Part shown: in pieces, positions 42,872-52,355 of the stretch | How positions within the stretch are numbered: position 1 is the stretch's first letter | Layout of the letters: each line of letters opens with the position of its first letter | Assembly: GCF_017254915.1 (NCBI RefSeq) | Contig: NZ_JAFKCT010000009.1 | Span: forward strand, 181,678-245,677 | Length of the DNA: 64,000 nucleotides | From: Algoriphagus oliviformis | GTDB taxonomy: Bacteria > Bacteroidota > Bacteroidia > Cytophagales > Cyclobacteriaceae | Direction of reading: 5' to 3' | Made by a program: the position numbers and the translations under genes | The notes under the pieces: model-generated | What the model was told of the DNA's origin: nothing | Seen by the model: the letters and a program-made list of their open reading frames with translations, nothing else | The model's database searches: none

Positions 42872-43573
42872 ATGAAAAACACGACAAAAATCTGGGCATT
42901 TGGAATCGCCCTTTTCACCATGGTTTCCTGCTCTTTTTCCCAAGCGCAGGAATCGGAAACCAGAAATCTCGGCCCCTTCACCAAAGTCCACTCCGGCGGA
43001 AGCTGGGACGTGATCCTCGTCGAGGGCAACAAGGAGGAAGTGAGGATAGAAGTCAAGGGCGTGGAGCTCAGTAGGGTGAAAACCGAAGTGGACGGCGATG
43101 TCCTGAAGCTGGGCTTGGAAAACGGAAACTACCGCAACGTCTCCCTGAAGTTTTATGTAACCTACCGCAGCCTGGAGGGGCTGAAGTGCTCTGGATCGGG
43201 CAAGATGACCGTCAACTCCGACGTGGTGGCGGACGAGTTTTACATTGGGCTGTCTGGCTCCGGGGACGTGATCATGAAGGGACTTCGCGCCGATGAGCTG
43301 GAGGCTTCCATCTCTGGCTCCGCAAAAATCACGATTGAATCCGGAGCGATCGGCGAGGCCGAGATCAGCCAGTCGGGCTCTGGCGACTTTGTGGCGGAGG
43401 ACTTGGCCATCGAAGAGCTGGAAGTGTCCAAGTCCGGCTCGGGCAGTACCAAGGTGGGCGATCTGGGCGAGATTTCGGTTCGCTCTTCCGGTTCGGGAGA
43501 CGTGATCTACTCCGGCTCCCCACGCATGGGCGAGATCCGGGTCTCCGGCTCCAGCAGCATCCGAAAGAGGTAA
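42872..43573 (+). CDS. head-GIN (DUF2807) domain secreted protein 2
   Basis: A 233-residue paralogue of the 39173 protein, starting at ATG 42872 (MKNTTKIWAFGIALFTMVSC). The signal contains a Cys at about residue 20 followed by SFSQAQ, so it may be a lipoprotein or be cleaved after AQ. The repeated SGSG motifs are the same: GLSGSGDV, SISGSAKI, SQSGSGDF, SKSGSGST and RSSGSGDV. The entry motif SETRNLGPFTKVHSGGSWDV matches that of paralogue 1. An open frame from 42740 runs through repeats and is rejected. It is probably read through from permease 4, as no own sigma-54-like box was seen. Confidence 0.87.
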   Translation: MKNTTKIWAFGIALFTMVSCSFSQAQESETRNLGPFTKVHSGGSWDVILVEGNKEEVRIEVKGVELSRVKTEVDGDVLKLGLENGNYRNVSLKFYVTYRSLEGLKCSGSGKMTVNSDVVADEFYIGLSGSGDVIMKGLRADELEASISGSAKITIESGAIGEAEISQSGSGDFVAEDLAIEELEVSKSGSGSTKVGDLGEISVRSSGSGDVIYSGSPRMGEIRVSGSSSIRKR

Positions 43574-43844
43574 GGAAGCCTTAAAATTTACGATCTAAGA
43601 AATACGATTTACGACGCTCTAACAATTGAGCGTCGTATCTTTTTATAGGAGGCCAATGGTCTAGTTGGCCTCCGACGTGCTGAGCTTTCCAGCTTTTATG
43701 AATTTAGGGTTTACTAAGTACTATTTATGAGGTCTTCGGTCTCTTAGGCGTCTTTTTCTCGATCGGGCGTTTGAGATGCTGAACTTTGCAACCTTCCAAC
43801 CTTGCCACTTTACAACTTTTTACTTCCAAACCTCCCAAACTTCC

Positions 43845-44831
43845 CTACATCAGGAAGCCGTTTTCGACCGGATAGGGCTGGGGAATCTCTTTTTCCTCCA
43901 GCATCTCCAAGAGGTCTATCTCGATGACGCGGGAAATCGAGGAGATCGGCACGTCGTTGTAGCCGGCTTCAAAGGGGTTTTCGGAGTAGTCCCCGATGCG
44001 GTCTACCAAGAAGAAGATCCAGATGATGATCGTGGAGAAAGGCACCGTGAGCCAGTAGTGGAGCAGTTCGGACTGGGTGAAGATGTCCAAGAGCCCAAAA
44101 GGGATCAATGCACAAAAGATGTAGTTGATAAAAAGCCCAGTGGATGCGTACTGGCGGGGGAAGGGGAAGTTTTTGATGCGTTCGGAGGCACCCTGACTGT
44201 CGATCAGCCTGGCAATCAGCTGTTGCAGCCACACATGTTTGTACTCGGTGATGCCGCCGCTTTCCTCTAGTTTTTTCAGTTCCAGACTTTGGGCCTTGAG
44301 GATATGGATGGGGATGTTGGTGAAGGTTTTGAAGCGCTGCGCCTCCTCGGACTTGAGGTATTTTTCCAGTTCGATGTCCATGCCGTTTAGGCCTTCCTCG
44401 CGGAAATAGGGCGTGAAAACCAAGTTTTCCAGCTTGGACTCATGCTCCCAGGATTTTCTCTTTCGCATCGCGTGCTTGAGCGCCATCACCCAGGCGATGT
44501 GGCGGAAGACGAAGGTTTTTTTCCACTCCGATGAAACGCCCGCTGCAGGCAAACTCAAAATCCCCACAGCAAGGGAGCGGCTGTCGTTCACAATGGCTCC
44601 CCAGATCTTGCGGGCTTCCCAGCCCCGGTCGTAGGAACTGTTGTTTTTGAAGCCCAGGTAAAAAGCCACCGCGATACCGATCACGGAGATGGGCTGCCAA
44701 GGAAGCGAAAAGGGGATGTCGGTGAGCTCGTAGAGTACGATGATCGCAGCGGAATATAGGGCGGCGTTGAAAAGTGGTTTTCTGGACCAACGCACCGTGC
44801 TGTAGATATGGTAGTGCCTGTTTACATACAT
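43845..44831 (-). CDS. bestrophin family ion channel
   Basis: A 328-residue membrane protein of the bacterial bestrophin (UPF0187) family. It has hydrophobic segments near residues 20-40, 45-60, about 225-245 and 250-275. Hallmarks include VRWSRKPLFNAALYSAA near the N-terminus, AFYLGFKNNSSYDRGWEARKIWGAIVNDSR (about 55-85, the conserved neck-and-gate helix) and a late FFLVDRIGDYSENPFEAGYNDVPI segment with the conserved P-F-E. Bacterial bestrophins form pentameric, often cation-selective channels. It is convergent with the head-GIN locus and divergent from cydAB. Confidence 0.9.
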   Translation of the reverse strand: MYVNRHYHIYSTVRWSRKPLFNAALYSAAIIVLYELTDIPFSLPWQPISVIGIAVAFYLGFKNNSSYDRGWEARKIWGAIVNDSRSLAVGILSLPAAGVSSEWKKTFVFRHIAWVMALKHAMRKRKSWEHESKLENLVFTPYFREEGLNGMDIELEKYLKSEEAQRFKTFTNIPIHILKAQSLELKKLEESGGITEYKHVWLQQLIARLIDSQGASERIKNFPFPRQYASTGLFINYIFCALIPFGLLDIFTQSELLHYWLTVPFSTIIIWIFFLVDRIGDYSENPFEAGYNDVPISSISRVIEIDLLEMLEEKEIPQPYPVENGFLM

Positions 44832-45163
44832 AATTTCTTGATTTTCATTAAGCTAAAAAATACGGCTGATATTATTGTGATTGAAAAATTGAAAAATTGC
44901 GAGATTGGAAAATTGATACCGGGTTCTTCCCAGGTTTCTTCTGTTCCTCGGGATTTGCAATCCCGAGGTTATATCGCAGGATCTCCAATCCGTTGTTTCT
45001 TTCAGAACTGGTTTTCTCGGATTACAAATCCTACGTTACGACTTCGGAATTGCAAATTCCGAAGTACCGGGAAGAACCGGGCAAATAGCCGAACTATCCG
45101 TCTCCGAATCCCGTCAAACCAATGACCCGGTTTCGTACTTTTACCCAACTTACCCCACACCAC
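44832..45163. repeat. spacer with two 23-bp palindromes
   Basis: No gene is present between bestrophin and cydA. CCTCGGGATTTGCAATCCCG and its closing AGG (44946-44968), and a second palindrome with CTTCGGAATTGCAAATTCCG and AAG (45042-45064), are the same length and architecture, with paired base differences. A related 21-bp copy is at 34021-34041. They are a third dispersed palindrome family (core TTTGCAAT / ATTGCAAA). Confidence 0.65.
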
Positions 45164-46510
45164 ATGGAGGATCTTCTCGCTGCCCGCTGGCAGATGGCAG
45201 TATCGCTCGGCTTTCATATCATTTTTGCCTGCATCGGGATGGTGATGCCCTTCTTCATGGCTACGTCCCACTACCAATACCTCAAAACCAAAAAGCCCCT
45301 TTACAAGGATCTGACCAAGGCCTGGAGTAAGGGCGTCGCGATTTTCTTCGTGACTGGGGCGGTTTCCGGTACCGTGCTTTCCTTTGAGCTGGGCCTCCTT
45401 TGGCCCAAATTCATGCTGCACGCCGGGCCGATATTTGGAATGCCTTTTTCCCTCGAGGGTACGGCTTTCTTTATCGAAGCCATCGCCTTGGGCTTTTTCC
45501 TCTACGGCTGGAACAGGTTTAATCCCTGGTTCCACTGGTTTACCGGTGTGGTCGTGGGGCTGAGCGGCCTTGCCTCGGGCATCCTCGTCGTCGCCGCCAA
45601 CGGCTGGATGAACAGTCCCGCGGGCTTTGACTATGTGGATGGGCAATACCTGAACATAGACCCCATCGCGGCGATGTTTAACGACGCTTGGTTTACCCAG
45701 GCGCTGCACATGACGCTGGCGGCCTTTGTTTCCACGGGATTTGCCGTGGCGGGCATCCATGCTTACCTGATGCTGAAGGGAAAAAACGTCGCCTTCCATC
45801 GCAGCGCCTTCACGATTGCTTTGGTGTTTGGAGCCGTGGCGGCGCTTTTGCAGCCGATCTCTGGGGATATCTCTGCCAAGGACATTGCCGTGAGGCAGCC
45901 TGCCAAGCTTGCCGCGATGGAAGCGCACTTCGAGACGGCTGAGTCGGTTCCGCTGATCATAGGCGGCATTCCCGATGTGGAAAAGAAGGAAGTGAACTAT
46001 GCCATCGAGATTCCTGGAGCGCTGAGCTTTTTGGCGCACGGGGATTTTGGGGCGGAGGTGATCGGCCTGGACCAGTTTCCGGAGGAAGACCATCCCCCGG
46101 TTTTGATCACCCACATTGCCTTTCAGATCATGGTGGGACTGGGGATGGCGCTGGTTGGGCTGAGCCTCTTGTTTTTGTTTTCGAAGTGGAAAAAGAAAGA
46201 ATGGCTGGATGCGCCTTGGTTTCTCTGGCTTTTTGTGCTGGGGACGCCGCTTGGGTTTATTGCGCTGGAAGCTGGCTGGACGGTAACCGAGGTGGGCCGG
46301 CAGCCCTGGATCATCTATGGGATTTTGCGAACCAAAGACGCCGTGAGCCCGATTCCCGGGATACAGTATTCTTTTTACCTTTTTACGGCGGTGTACCTTT
46401 CCCTCGCCGTGGTGGTGACCTTTCTGCTGACCCGGCAGATCGGGGCAGTGCCTAGCTACCCTTCCCAAGACGCCACCCTGTCCGACTCTTCCGCTTCCCA
46501 AACTTCCTGA
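45164..46510 (+). CDS. cydA: cytochrome bd ubiquinol oxidase subunit I
   Basis: A 448-residue membrane protein from ATG 45164 (MEDLLAARWQMAVSLGFHII). His18 is the predicted ligand of high-spin heme b595 (numbered 19 in E. coli). QALHMTLAAF carries the heme b558 His, and a later GRQPWIIYGILRT is the conserved CydA GRQPW motif. The Q loop is short, as in many Bacteroidota and CIO-type enzymes. It oxidises quinol and reduces oxygen to water with high affinity. The frame open from 45122 adds 14 residues with no family support. cydB follows after 6 bp. Confidence 0.93.
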   Translation: MEDLLAARWQMAVSLGFHIIFACIGMVMPFFMATSHYQYLKTKKPLYKDLTKAWSKGVAIFFVTGAVSGTVLSFELGLLWPKFMLHAGPIFGMPFSLEGTAFFIEAIALGFFLYGWNRFNPWFHWFTGVVVGLSGLASGILVVAANGWMNSPAGFDYVDGQYLNIDPIAAMFNDAWFTQALHMTLAAFVSTGFAVAGIHAYLMLKGKNVAFHRSAFTIALVFGAVAALLQPISGDISAKDIAVRQPAKLAAMEAHFETAESVPLIIGGIPDVEKKEVNYAIEIPGALSFLAHGDFGAEVIGLDQFPEEDHPPVLITHIAFQIMVGLGMALVGLSLLFLFSKWKKKEWLDAPWFLWLFVLGTPLGFIALEAGWTVTEVGRQPWIIYGILRTKDAVSPIPGIQYSFYLFTAVYLSLAVVVTFLLTRQIGAVPSYPSQDATLSDSSASQTS

Positions 46511-46516
46511 TCCGCC

Positions 46517-47527
46517 ATGCTCTACGTCGTCATCGTCTTTTTGATCCTTGCCATTTTGATGTACATCCTGCTGGGAGGGGCGGATTTTGGGGCGGGCATC
46601 CTGGAGCTGACCACGCCGGATCGCATGAAAACCAAGCTCCGCAAGCGCACCTATGAGACTATCGGGCCGATCTGGGAGGCCAACCACATGTGGCTGATCA
46701 TTACCATTGTCATTCTTTTTGTGGGATTTCCGGCCGTCTATTCCCTGCTGTCCATCCATCTGCATATCCCGCTGCTCTTGATGCTGTTTGGGATCATCGG
46801 GAGGGGTACGGCCTTTGTCTTCCGTCATTATGATGCGGTGGAGGATGAGATGCAGAAGGTGTACAACTGGATCTTTACCTACTCCAGCTTTGTGACGCCT
46901 TTTTTCCTCGGACTGATCTTTGGGGCGGCTGTGGGTGGAAAGATCGATCCCCATGCAGGCGACTTCCTTGGAACCTACATTTGGCCTTGGCTCAACGGCT
47001 TCAGTATTGCCGTGGGCCTGTTTACGGTCACGATCTGCGGCTTTCTGGCTGCGGTCTTTTTGGTTGGGGAAGCTGGATTGGAGGCGGAAAAGCGCTTCTT
47101 GGTCACCCGTTCGCGGGCTTTCATCGTGGCGACCGTAGGGGCCGGAGGCTTGGTGTTTTTGGCTGCGGAGCTGCAAAATGTCCCTCTGATAGGTTTGTTG
47201 CTGAATGAATCTTTGACCTTGGGAATCCTCTTTTTGGCGAGCGTGGCGATGGCACTTCTTTGGATTCAGCTGCCCAAGGCCAAAAAGGCATTTTCGAGAT
47301 TCCTGGCCGGTGCCGTGGTGACAGCGATCCTGATGGCCTTTGGCTACCATTATTTTCCGGATATGGTGATCTTGCAGATTGGTGAAAACCTCAGCGTCTT
47401 CAACTCCGCGGCCTTGGGAAAACCCATCGAGACCTTGGCTTGGGCCTTGCTGATCGGCAGTATTTTTATATTACCGTCGTTGGGGTATTTGATTTATAGC
47501 TTTCAGAGGGAGAAGGCGGGGCATTAA
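46517..47527 (+). CDS. cydB: cytochrome bd ubiquinol oxidase subunit II
   Basis: A 336-residue membrane protein with about eight helices. Hallmarks are the early YILLGGADFGAGILEL segment, IGPIWEANHMWLI (about residues 52-64), and RGTAFVFRHYD (about 96-106). It partners CydA in the heterodimeric bd oxidase. It lies 6 bp after cydA, so the two are one operon. No cydX-like small subunit could be recognised downstream. Confidence 0.93.
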   Translation: MLYVVIVFLILAILMYILLGGADFGAGILELTTPDRMKTKLRKRTYETIGPIWEANHMWLIITIVILFVGFPAVYSLLSIHLHIPLLLMLFGIIGRGTAFVFRHYDAVEDEMQKVYNWIFTYSSFVTPFFLGLIFGAAVGGKIDPHAGDFLGTYIWPWLNGFSIAVGLFTVTICGFLAAVFLVGEAGLEAEKRFLVTRSRAFIVATVGAGGLVFLAAELQNVPLIGLLLNESLTLGILFLASVAMALLWIQLPKAKKAFSRFLAGAVVTAILMAFGYHYFPDMVILQIGENLSVFNSAALGKPIETLAWALLIGSIFILPSLGYLIYSFQREKAGH

Positions 47528-47602
47528 GAGCTGAAAAAAAGCTAGAATAGCTAGGGCTTGTCATTAAGAGAAGTCGATCACTGTTACCCGCAAAGCTTCC
47601 GC

Positions 47603-48265
47603 TTAGACTATTCCCAAATACACCGAATCCGATAAAATCAATTTCTTGGCTCTGGGATTTTCTTGACTGAAGGCCAAATATGCATGCCATTCTCCTCCTG
47701 AATTCCCGAATTTATAGCTGAGCAAATGCTCTTCTTGACTTCTGGTGCTTCCCATTTCTTCACAATAGGCGATCTTTTGTTTTGGATTGTGGATCACCAA
47801 AAAAGCAATGTCCTGGGGTTTGGCACTGGAAGTCCAAGAATTGTCTTTCCATGTAAACATTACACCTTCTGATGTCCTTTCAGCTTTTGGATTCTCCGGC
47901 CCCATCAGAGTGCCTCGGCTTATTTTGAAAAGGGCCGGATCAATTTGATACTCTTGCCCGGTTAGGGAAAAGCAATTCATACGGGTGAAGGAAACACAAG
48001 CGTGATAGGCATGTCTAGCTCCATTGGCTTCTCCCTGAAAGCCAAATCTGATCACCTGAGTCAGCCCTTTTAGGTAGTCGTGGACTGCGGAGAACATGCC
48101 CTGAGAGCGTTCATTGATCGGCGATTTTTTCATCCACTTTTTTTGCGCGTTGCTTCGCTTTTGGGGTTTCCTTCGGACATAGGTGATGCCATTGATTTGG
48201 TAAAAAATCATGTCGCCCATATTACCATTCAGGCCTGCTAGCGTGCCGTTTGCTACTCTTGCCAT
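47603..48265 (-). CDS. DUF6266 family protein
   Basis: A 220-residue soluble protein. The N-terminus MARVANGTLAGLNGNMGDMIFYQINGITYVRRKP is the family hallmark. The remainder has the INERSQGMFSAVHDYLKGL and ARHAYHACVSFTRMNCF segments typical of DUF6266 proteins, which are abundant and variable in Bacteroidota. No enzymatic motif is visible. The family is often associated with mobile or variable regions, but its function is unknown. Its base composition is AT-richer than cydAB, marking the left border of the accessory island. Confidence 0.85.
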   Translation of the reverse strand: MARVANGTLAGLNGNMGDMIFYQINGITYVRRKPQKRSNAQKKWMKKSPINERSQGMFSAVHDYLKGLTQVIRFGFQGEANGARHAYHACVSFTRMNCFSLTGQEYQIDPALFKISRGTLMGPENPKAERTSEGVMFTWKDNSWTSSAKPQDIAFLVIHNPKQKIAYCEEMGSTRSQEEHLLSYKFGNSGGEWHAYLAFSQENPRAKKLILSDSVYLGIV

Positions 48266-48582
48266 ATCTTCCTTTGGTTAAAACAATAGTTGATTATAGT
48301 GAAAGTCTACTTAATTAGCTATATATCAAATAAACAAAAATCAAGAGATTGTTTTCTTAGGCTAATTACCACCATTTAATTAATGGCTTTTCAAAGCTTA
48401 AAGAATGGAGTTACTATGGTTTTACTATGGTTTAGATATTTAGGAAACGGATCATCTTGCGGTGAAGTGCAGCGCTTATTGTGCTGGTTGCTGTAGGCCA
48501 AACTAACTTCTGGTGCCGCTCAAATTCCAATGGAAAAACCTCAGTTCAGGTCCGGAATTTAGGGTTTGAATAAAAATGGGGG
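48266..48582. other. AT-rich spacer, no gene or clear motif
   Basis: A 317-bp AT-rich stretch upstream of the DUF6266 gene and downstream of the next minus-strand gene. I see no repeat array, palindrome or gene in it. A promoter for DUF6266 is expected near 48270-48330, but no box is clear. Confidence 0.4.
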
Positions 48583-49050
48583 TCATAATATTTCCAAGGT
48601 GGATTGCTCAATCTTCCGACCGTTTTGTTCGAACCATCGCTTAAACCAAAACTCGATGTACATGTGGTTGCTTTTCCAAAAGAGTTCTTTCTCCAAATCC
48701 TCCATCTCTTGGCTCGTATCACAGATTTTTAGATTGGCCTTTAGCTCGGCAAATAGCTGGCGGATCTGTTTTTCGGAATAGTATGGCCTTCCATATTGAC
48801 AGGAGAGAAAGAATTTCCTGCCAGCCCTTCTCTGCTTTTCAGTAGTGCCACTGATGTAGGAATAGCTCAGTTTCCACATAAAGTCCATCAGTACCCGTTC
48901 TGGCTTAATATCAAGGATGGCACAAAGCATACGGAAATTACTCGGAATAAATAGCTCCAGCGTCCGCCATTTTGAAGCATAGGCCTCATTGATTTCGGAG
49001 TATTGACTATCTATAGACTCCGTTGTTGTTTCTGATTTCCCTTTTTTCAT
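48583..49050 (-). CDS. hypothetical soluble protein
   Basis: A 155-residue, mostly helical, positively charged protein with no signal peptide or membrane helix. Features are a Ser/Thr/Glu-rich N-terminal tail, then RTLELFIPSNFRMLCAILDIKPERVLMDFMWKLSYS, and a C-terminal half rich in Phe/Trp and Lys/Glu (MYIEFWFKRWFEQNGRKIEQ). I do not recognise a family. It lies directly before the type I restriction operon, divergently, with 194 bp between starts. A small DNA-binding or anti-restriction role is only a suggestion from position. Confidence 0.65.
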   Translation of the reverse strand: MKKGKSETTTESIDSQYSEINEAYASKWRTLELFIPSNFRMLCAILDIKPERVLMDFMWKLSYSYISGTTEKQRRAGRKFFLSCQYGRPYYSEKQIRQLFAELKANLKICDTSQEMEDLEKELFWKSNHMYIEFWFKRWFEQNGRKIEQSTLEIL

Positions 49051-49244
49051 CGCTTTGCCCTTATGTGCTCAATGAAGATGTGCAGGACTATAGGGATATG
49101 GTATTCTTGCGGGGGATATTTTAGAATCTAACGCCGATTACCAGGCAACTGGGTTCTGTAGGTAAATTGGTTTGAAAAAATCTTTTCGTTATACCGCTTC
49201 TTTCGTCCATTTTTCGCTTGTCAAAACTCTAGGAAAGCCGCATA

Positions 49245-52200
49245 TTGGAGAACGAGCGTTTTTTTATACTACAGCCCTTAATGACTTTCAACGAAGATTC
49301 TAGAGTAAAAATCCCGGCGATACTGCATCTAATTCGTCTAGGATTCACCTACATACCACAAAGCCAACAGCATAGACGGGAAGAGAGCAATATTTTTGAG
49401 GACATTTTTGCCGAGAGTATCGTCAGAATTAATCCAGGTATCGCAAAGGAAGAGGTGATTCGTTTGTTGGAAGAATTGACTCTGGAACTCGATTATGAAG
49501 ATTTGGGGAGAAAGTTTTTTGAACGATTGACTTCAAGCTCAGGTGTCAAACTGATTGATTTTCAGAATTTTTCCAATAACTCTTTCCACGTTACTACCGA
49601 ACTTACTTGCAAAAACGGGGATGAGGAGTTTCGACCCGATATCACCGTATTGATCAACGGAATGCCGCTGGCGTTTATTGAGGTCAAAAAGCCTCATAAC
49701 CGAGAGGGAGTAATGGCGGAGCGGAAAAGAATCAATGAGCGCTTTCGGAATAAGTATTTCCGTCGGTTTGCCAACATTACCCAATTGATGGTTTTTTCCA
49801 ACAATATGGAATATGAAGATGGGATAGTGGATCCTGTTTTTGGAGCTTTCTATGCGACATCATCCTATAAAGACCTGCATTTTAACTATTTCCGAGAGGA
49901 TCCAGAATATCCTGTCAAGCAGGGATTGAAGGTAATTTCGGAAGAGCAAGAAAATGCTATTTTGAAGGATACCAACTTGTTGGTAATCAAGCATAGTCCA
50001 GAATTTAATACCAATAAGTCTGAATACACTCCCACTCACCGAATACTTACTTCTTTATTCAGTCGTGAGCGTTTGTCCTTCATTTTGAAGTATGCCCTTG
50101 CCTATGTGGCCGAAGAAACTGGCTTGGAAAAGCATATCATGCGCTATCCCCAGATATTTGCTACTCTGGCAATGGCTCAAAAGCTCTCTGAGGGAAGAAC
50201 AAAAGGGATTATATGGCATACCCAAGGCTCTGGAAAGACTGCACTGGCCTATTTTAATGTCAAACACCTTACTGATTTCTACCAAAAGCAGCAAATCATT
50301 CCAAAATTCTACTTTGTGGTGGATAGATTAGACTTGCTGATTCAGGCAGCGACGGAGTTTGCAAACAGAGGACTGAAAGTGAATCAGGTAAATTCCAGAC
50401 AGGAATTTGTTGAAGATCTGAAAGTGGTGGGGGCGATTCATAATGATTCCGGCCTTCCCGAAATCACAGTGGTCAACATCCAAAAATTCAGTCAGGACGC
50501 CACGGTTATTGCCAACCTGAACTATGACATCAATATCCAGCGAGTTTTTTTCTTGGATGAAGCCCATAGAAGTTATAATCCAAAAGGAAACTACCTCGCC
50601 AATCTGATTAATTCAGATCGAAAAGCTGTCAAGATAGCCTTGACGGGGACTCCTCTTTTGCGAGAGGTAGCGGGAGACTATGACTCCAAGGCGCTTTTTG
50701 GCCAGTATATCCATAAGTACTATTACAACATGTCCATTGCCGATGGCTATACACTTCGGCTGATCCGCGAAGAGATCGAGGGCAAGTTTAAAATGGAGAT
50801 GAAGGAGCTGATGGACAGGATCAAAGTCCAGCATGGAGAAATCTCCAAAGCGAAAATCTATGCTCACCCCAAGTTTGCGGAGCCACTGCTGGACTATATC
50901 TTGGATGACCTGATTCAGTTTAGGCGGGATCAACAGGATGCAACCTTGGGAGGTATGGTGGTCTGCGATTCTTCAGAGCAGGCCAAAGAGCTGTTCAGGC
51001 TTTTTGAGAAGAGATACGGCGAACAGGAAGTGGACGCGGGAGTGCTCCTAGCAGCCGATCCGCCCAGTAAATACGGCCTCCGCGATATTCCCAAGCTCAA
51101 AGCTGCTCTGATCTTGCACGACGAAAACGACAAGGAAATCCGCAAAGGCCTGGTCAAAATCTACAAGAAGGGAAATATAGACCTGCTCTTTGTCTACAAT
51201 ATGCTCTTGACTGGCTTTGATGCCAAGCGGCTTAAGAAGCTGTATTTGGCGCGGGTCATTCAGGATCACAATCTTCTTCAAACCTTAACCCGAGTCAATC
51301 GGCCTTACAAAAAGTATCGATACGGATACGTGGTTGACTTTGCGGATATATCCAAGGCATTTAACCGTACGAACAAACTCTATTTCGAGGAGCTGCAGGA
51401 GCAACTGGGTGATGAAATGGAATTGTATTCCAATCTCTTTAAGTCCCCGGAGGAGATTCAGCAGGAAATCGAGGAAATCAAGGAAATCCTTTTTCAGTTC
51501 GATACCGAAAACCGAGAGCTATTCTCCCAACAAATTGCCCAAATCACGGACAAAGGATTATTGATACGGTTGGTAAAAGCACTTCGTACAGCCAAGGAGC
51601 TAAAAAACCTCATTGCACTCAATGGCTACGAAGCCTTGCAAGGGGAGGCAGATTTTGAGGTCTGGAATAGGCTATTGATCGAAGCCCAAAATAGGCTGGA
51701 TAATATCAATTATGTGGAAAGTCTAGGCAATGAAGACGCTACCACCAATATCATCAATACCGCATTGGAGGATATTGTTTTTCAGTTCATCAAGGTTTCT
51801 GAAAGTGAACTGGTGCTTGCGGACGAATTCAAGGATATGCTGAGAAAAACCCGGGAATCTTTGCGGGATAATTTTGACCAACAGGACCCTGCTTTTGTAA
51901 GTTTGCGGGAAGAACTGGAGCGGATTTTCAAGAAGAAAAACCTGAGTGAAGTCAGTCAGGAAGATCTGGCTGAAAATATGCCGCTACTCCGAAGGATTCA
52001 TGAGAAGGCAAAAGAGCTGAACCGGGAAAATGGCTTCCTGAAGGCGAAATACAGCCAGGATGAGAAGTTTGCCCGAGTGCACAAGCGCCTAATCGAAAGG
52101 GGAGGCCTAAGCCAAAAGCAACTTCAACTGCAGGCGGCTTTGGCAAAGGTCAAATCCCAAGCGGATGAATCCATCCAGAACAGCGAGGATATCCTTAGAC

Positions 52201-52355
52201 ACGAGACCTTTTTCAAACGCTTTATGATGCAGCTCGTGATCAAGGAGTTTAAAAATGAACAAAGGATGAATATTGATTATCCCACCACGGAGGGAATCAA
52301 TCAATTGATCGTCAGTGAATATATGCAACAGTACCAATCCTCATCCATACGATGA
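49245..52355 (+). CDS. hsdR: type I restriction enzyme R subunit
   Basis: A 1036-residue endonuclease/translocase. The PD-(D/E)xK nuclease motif is visible: Asp132 in RPDITV, and Glu146 and Lys148 in AFIEVKK. The SF2 motor has Walker A TQGSGKT (326-332), the DEAH box (438-441, FFLDEAHRSY), motif III region ALTGTPLL and motif VI region LTRVNRP. The C-terminal part is helical and binds the methylase core. It cuts unmodified DNA far from the target after ATP-driven translocation. The start at 49245 gives the family N-terminus; ATG 49281 is a possible alternative. The stop overlaps the hsdM start (ATGA at 52352-52355), an R-M-S gene order. Confidence 0.95.
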   Translation: MENERFFILQPLMTFNEDSRVKIPAILHLIRLGFTYIPQSQQHRREESNIFEDIFAESIVRINPGIAKEEVIRLLEELTLELDYEDLGRKFFERLTSSSGVKLIDFQNFSNNSFHVTTELTCKNGDEEFRPDITVLINGMPLAFIEVKKPHNREGVMAERKRINERFRNKYFRRFANITQLMVFSNNMEYEDGIVDPVFGAFYATSSYKDLHFNYFREDPEYPVKQGLKVISEEQENAILKDTNLLVIKHSPEFNTNKSEYTPTHRILTSLFSRERLSFILKYALAYVAEETGLEKHIMRYPQIFATLAMAQKLSEGRTKGIIWHTQGSGKTALAYFNVKHLTDFYQKQQIIPKFYFVVDRLDLLIQAATEFANRGLKVNQVNSRQEFVEDLKVVGAIHNDSGLPEITVVNIQKFSQDATVIANLNYDINIQRVFFLDEAHRSYNPKGNYLANLINSDRKAVKIALTGTPLLREVAGDYDSKALFGQYIHKYYYNMSIADGYTLRLIREEIEGKFKMEMKELMDRIKVQHGEISKAKIYAHPKFAEPLLDYILDDLIQFRRDQQDATLGGMVVCDSSEQAKELFRLFEKRYGEQEVDAGVLLAADPPSKYGLRDIPKLKAALILHDENDKEIRKGLVKIYKKGNIDLLFVYNMLLTGFDAKRLKKLYLARVIQDHNLLQTLTRVNRPYKKYRYGYVVDFADISKAFNRTNKLYFEELQEQLGDEMELYSNLFKSPEEIQQEIEEIKEILFQFDTENRELFSQQIAQITDKGLLIRLVKALRTAKELKNLIALNGYEALQGEADFEVWNRLLIEAQNRLDNINYVESLGNEDATTNIINTALEDIVFQFIKVSESELVLADEFKDMLRKTRESLRDNFDQQDPAFVSLREELERIFKKKNLSEVSQEDLAENMPLLRRIHEKAKELNRENGFLKAKYSQDEKFARVHKRLIERGGLSQKQLQLQAALAKVKSQADESIQNSEDILRHETFFKRFMMQLVIKEFKNEQRMNIDYPTTEGINQLIVSEYMQQYQSSSIR

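Noticed and set aside
45002..47350. 782-residue open frame on the minus strand across cydA and cydB
   Set aside because: It is antisense to two certain genes; its composition (Gln, His, Arg and Gly rich, no domain) is that of a GC-rich shadow frame.
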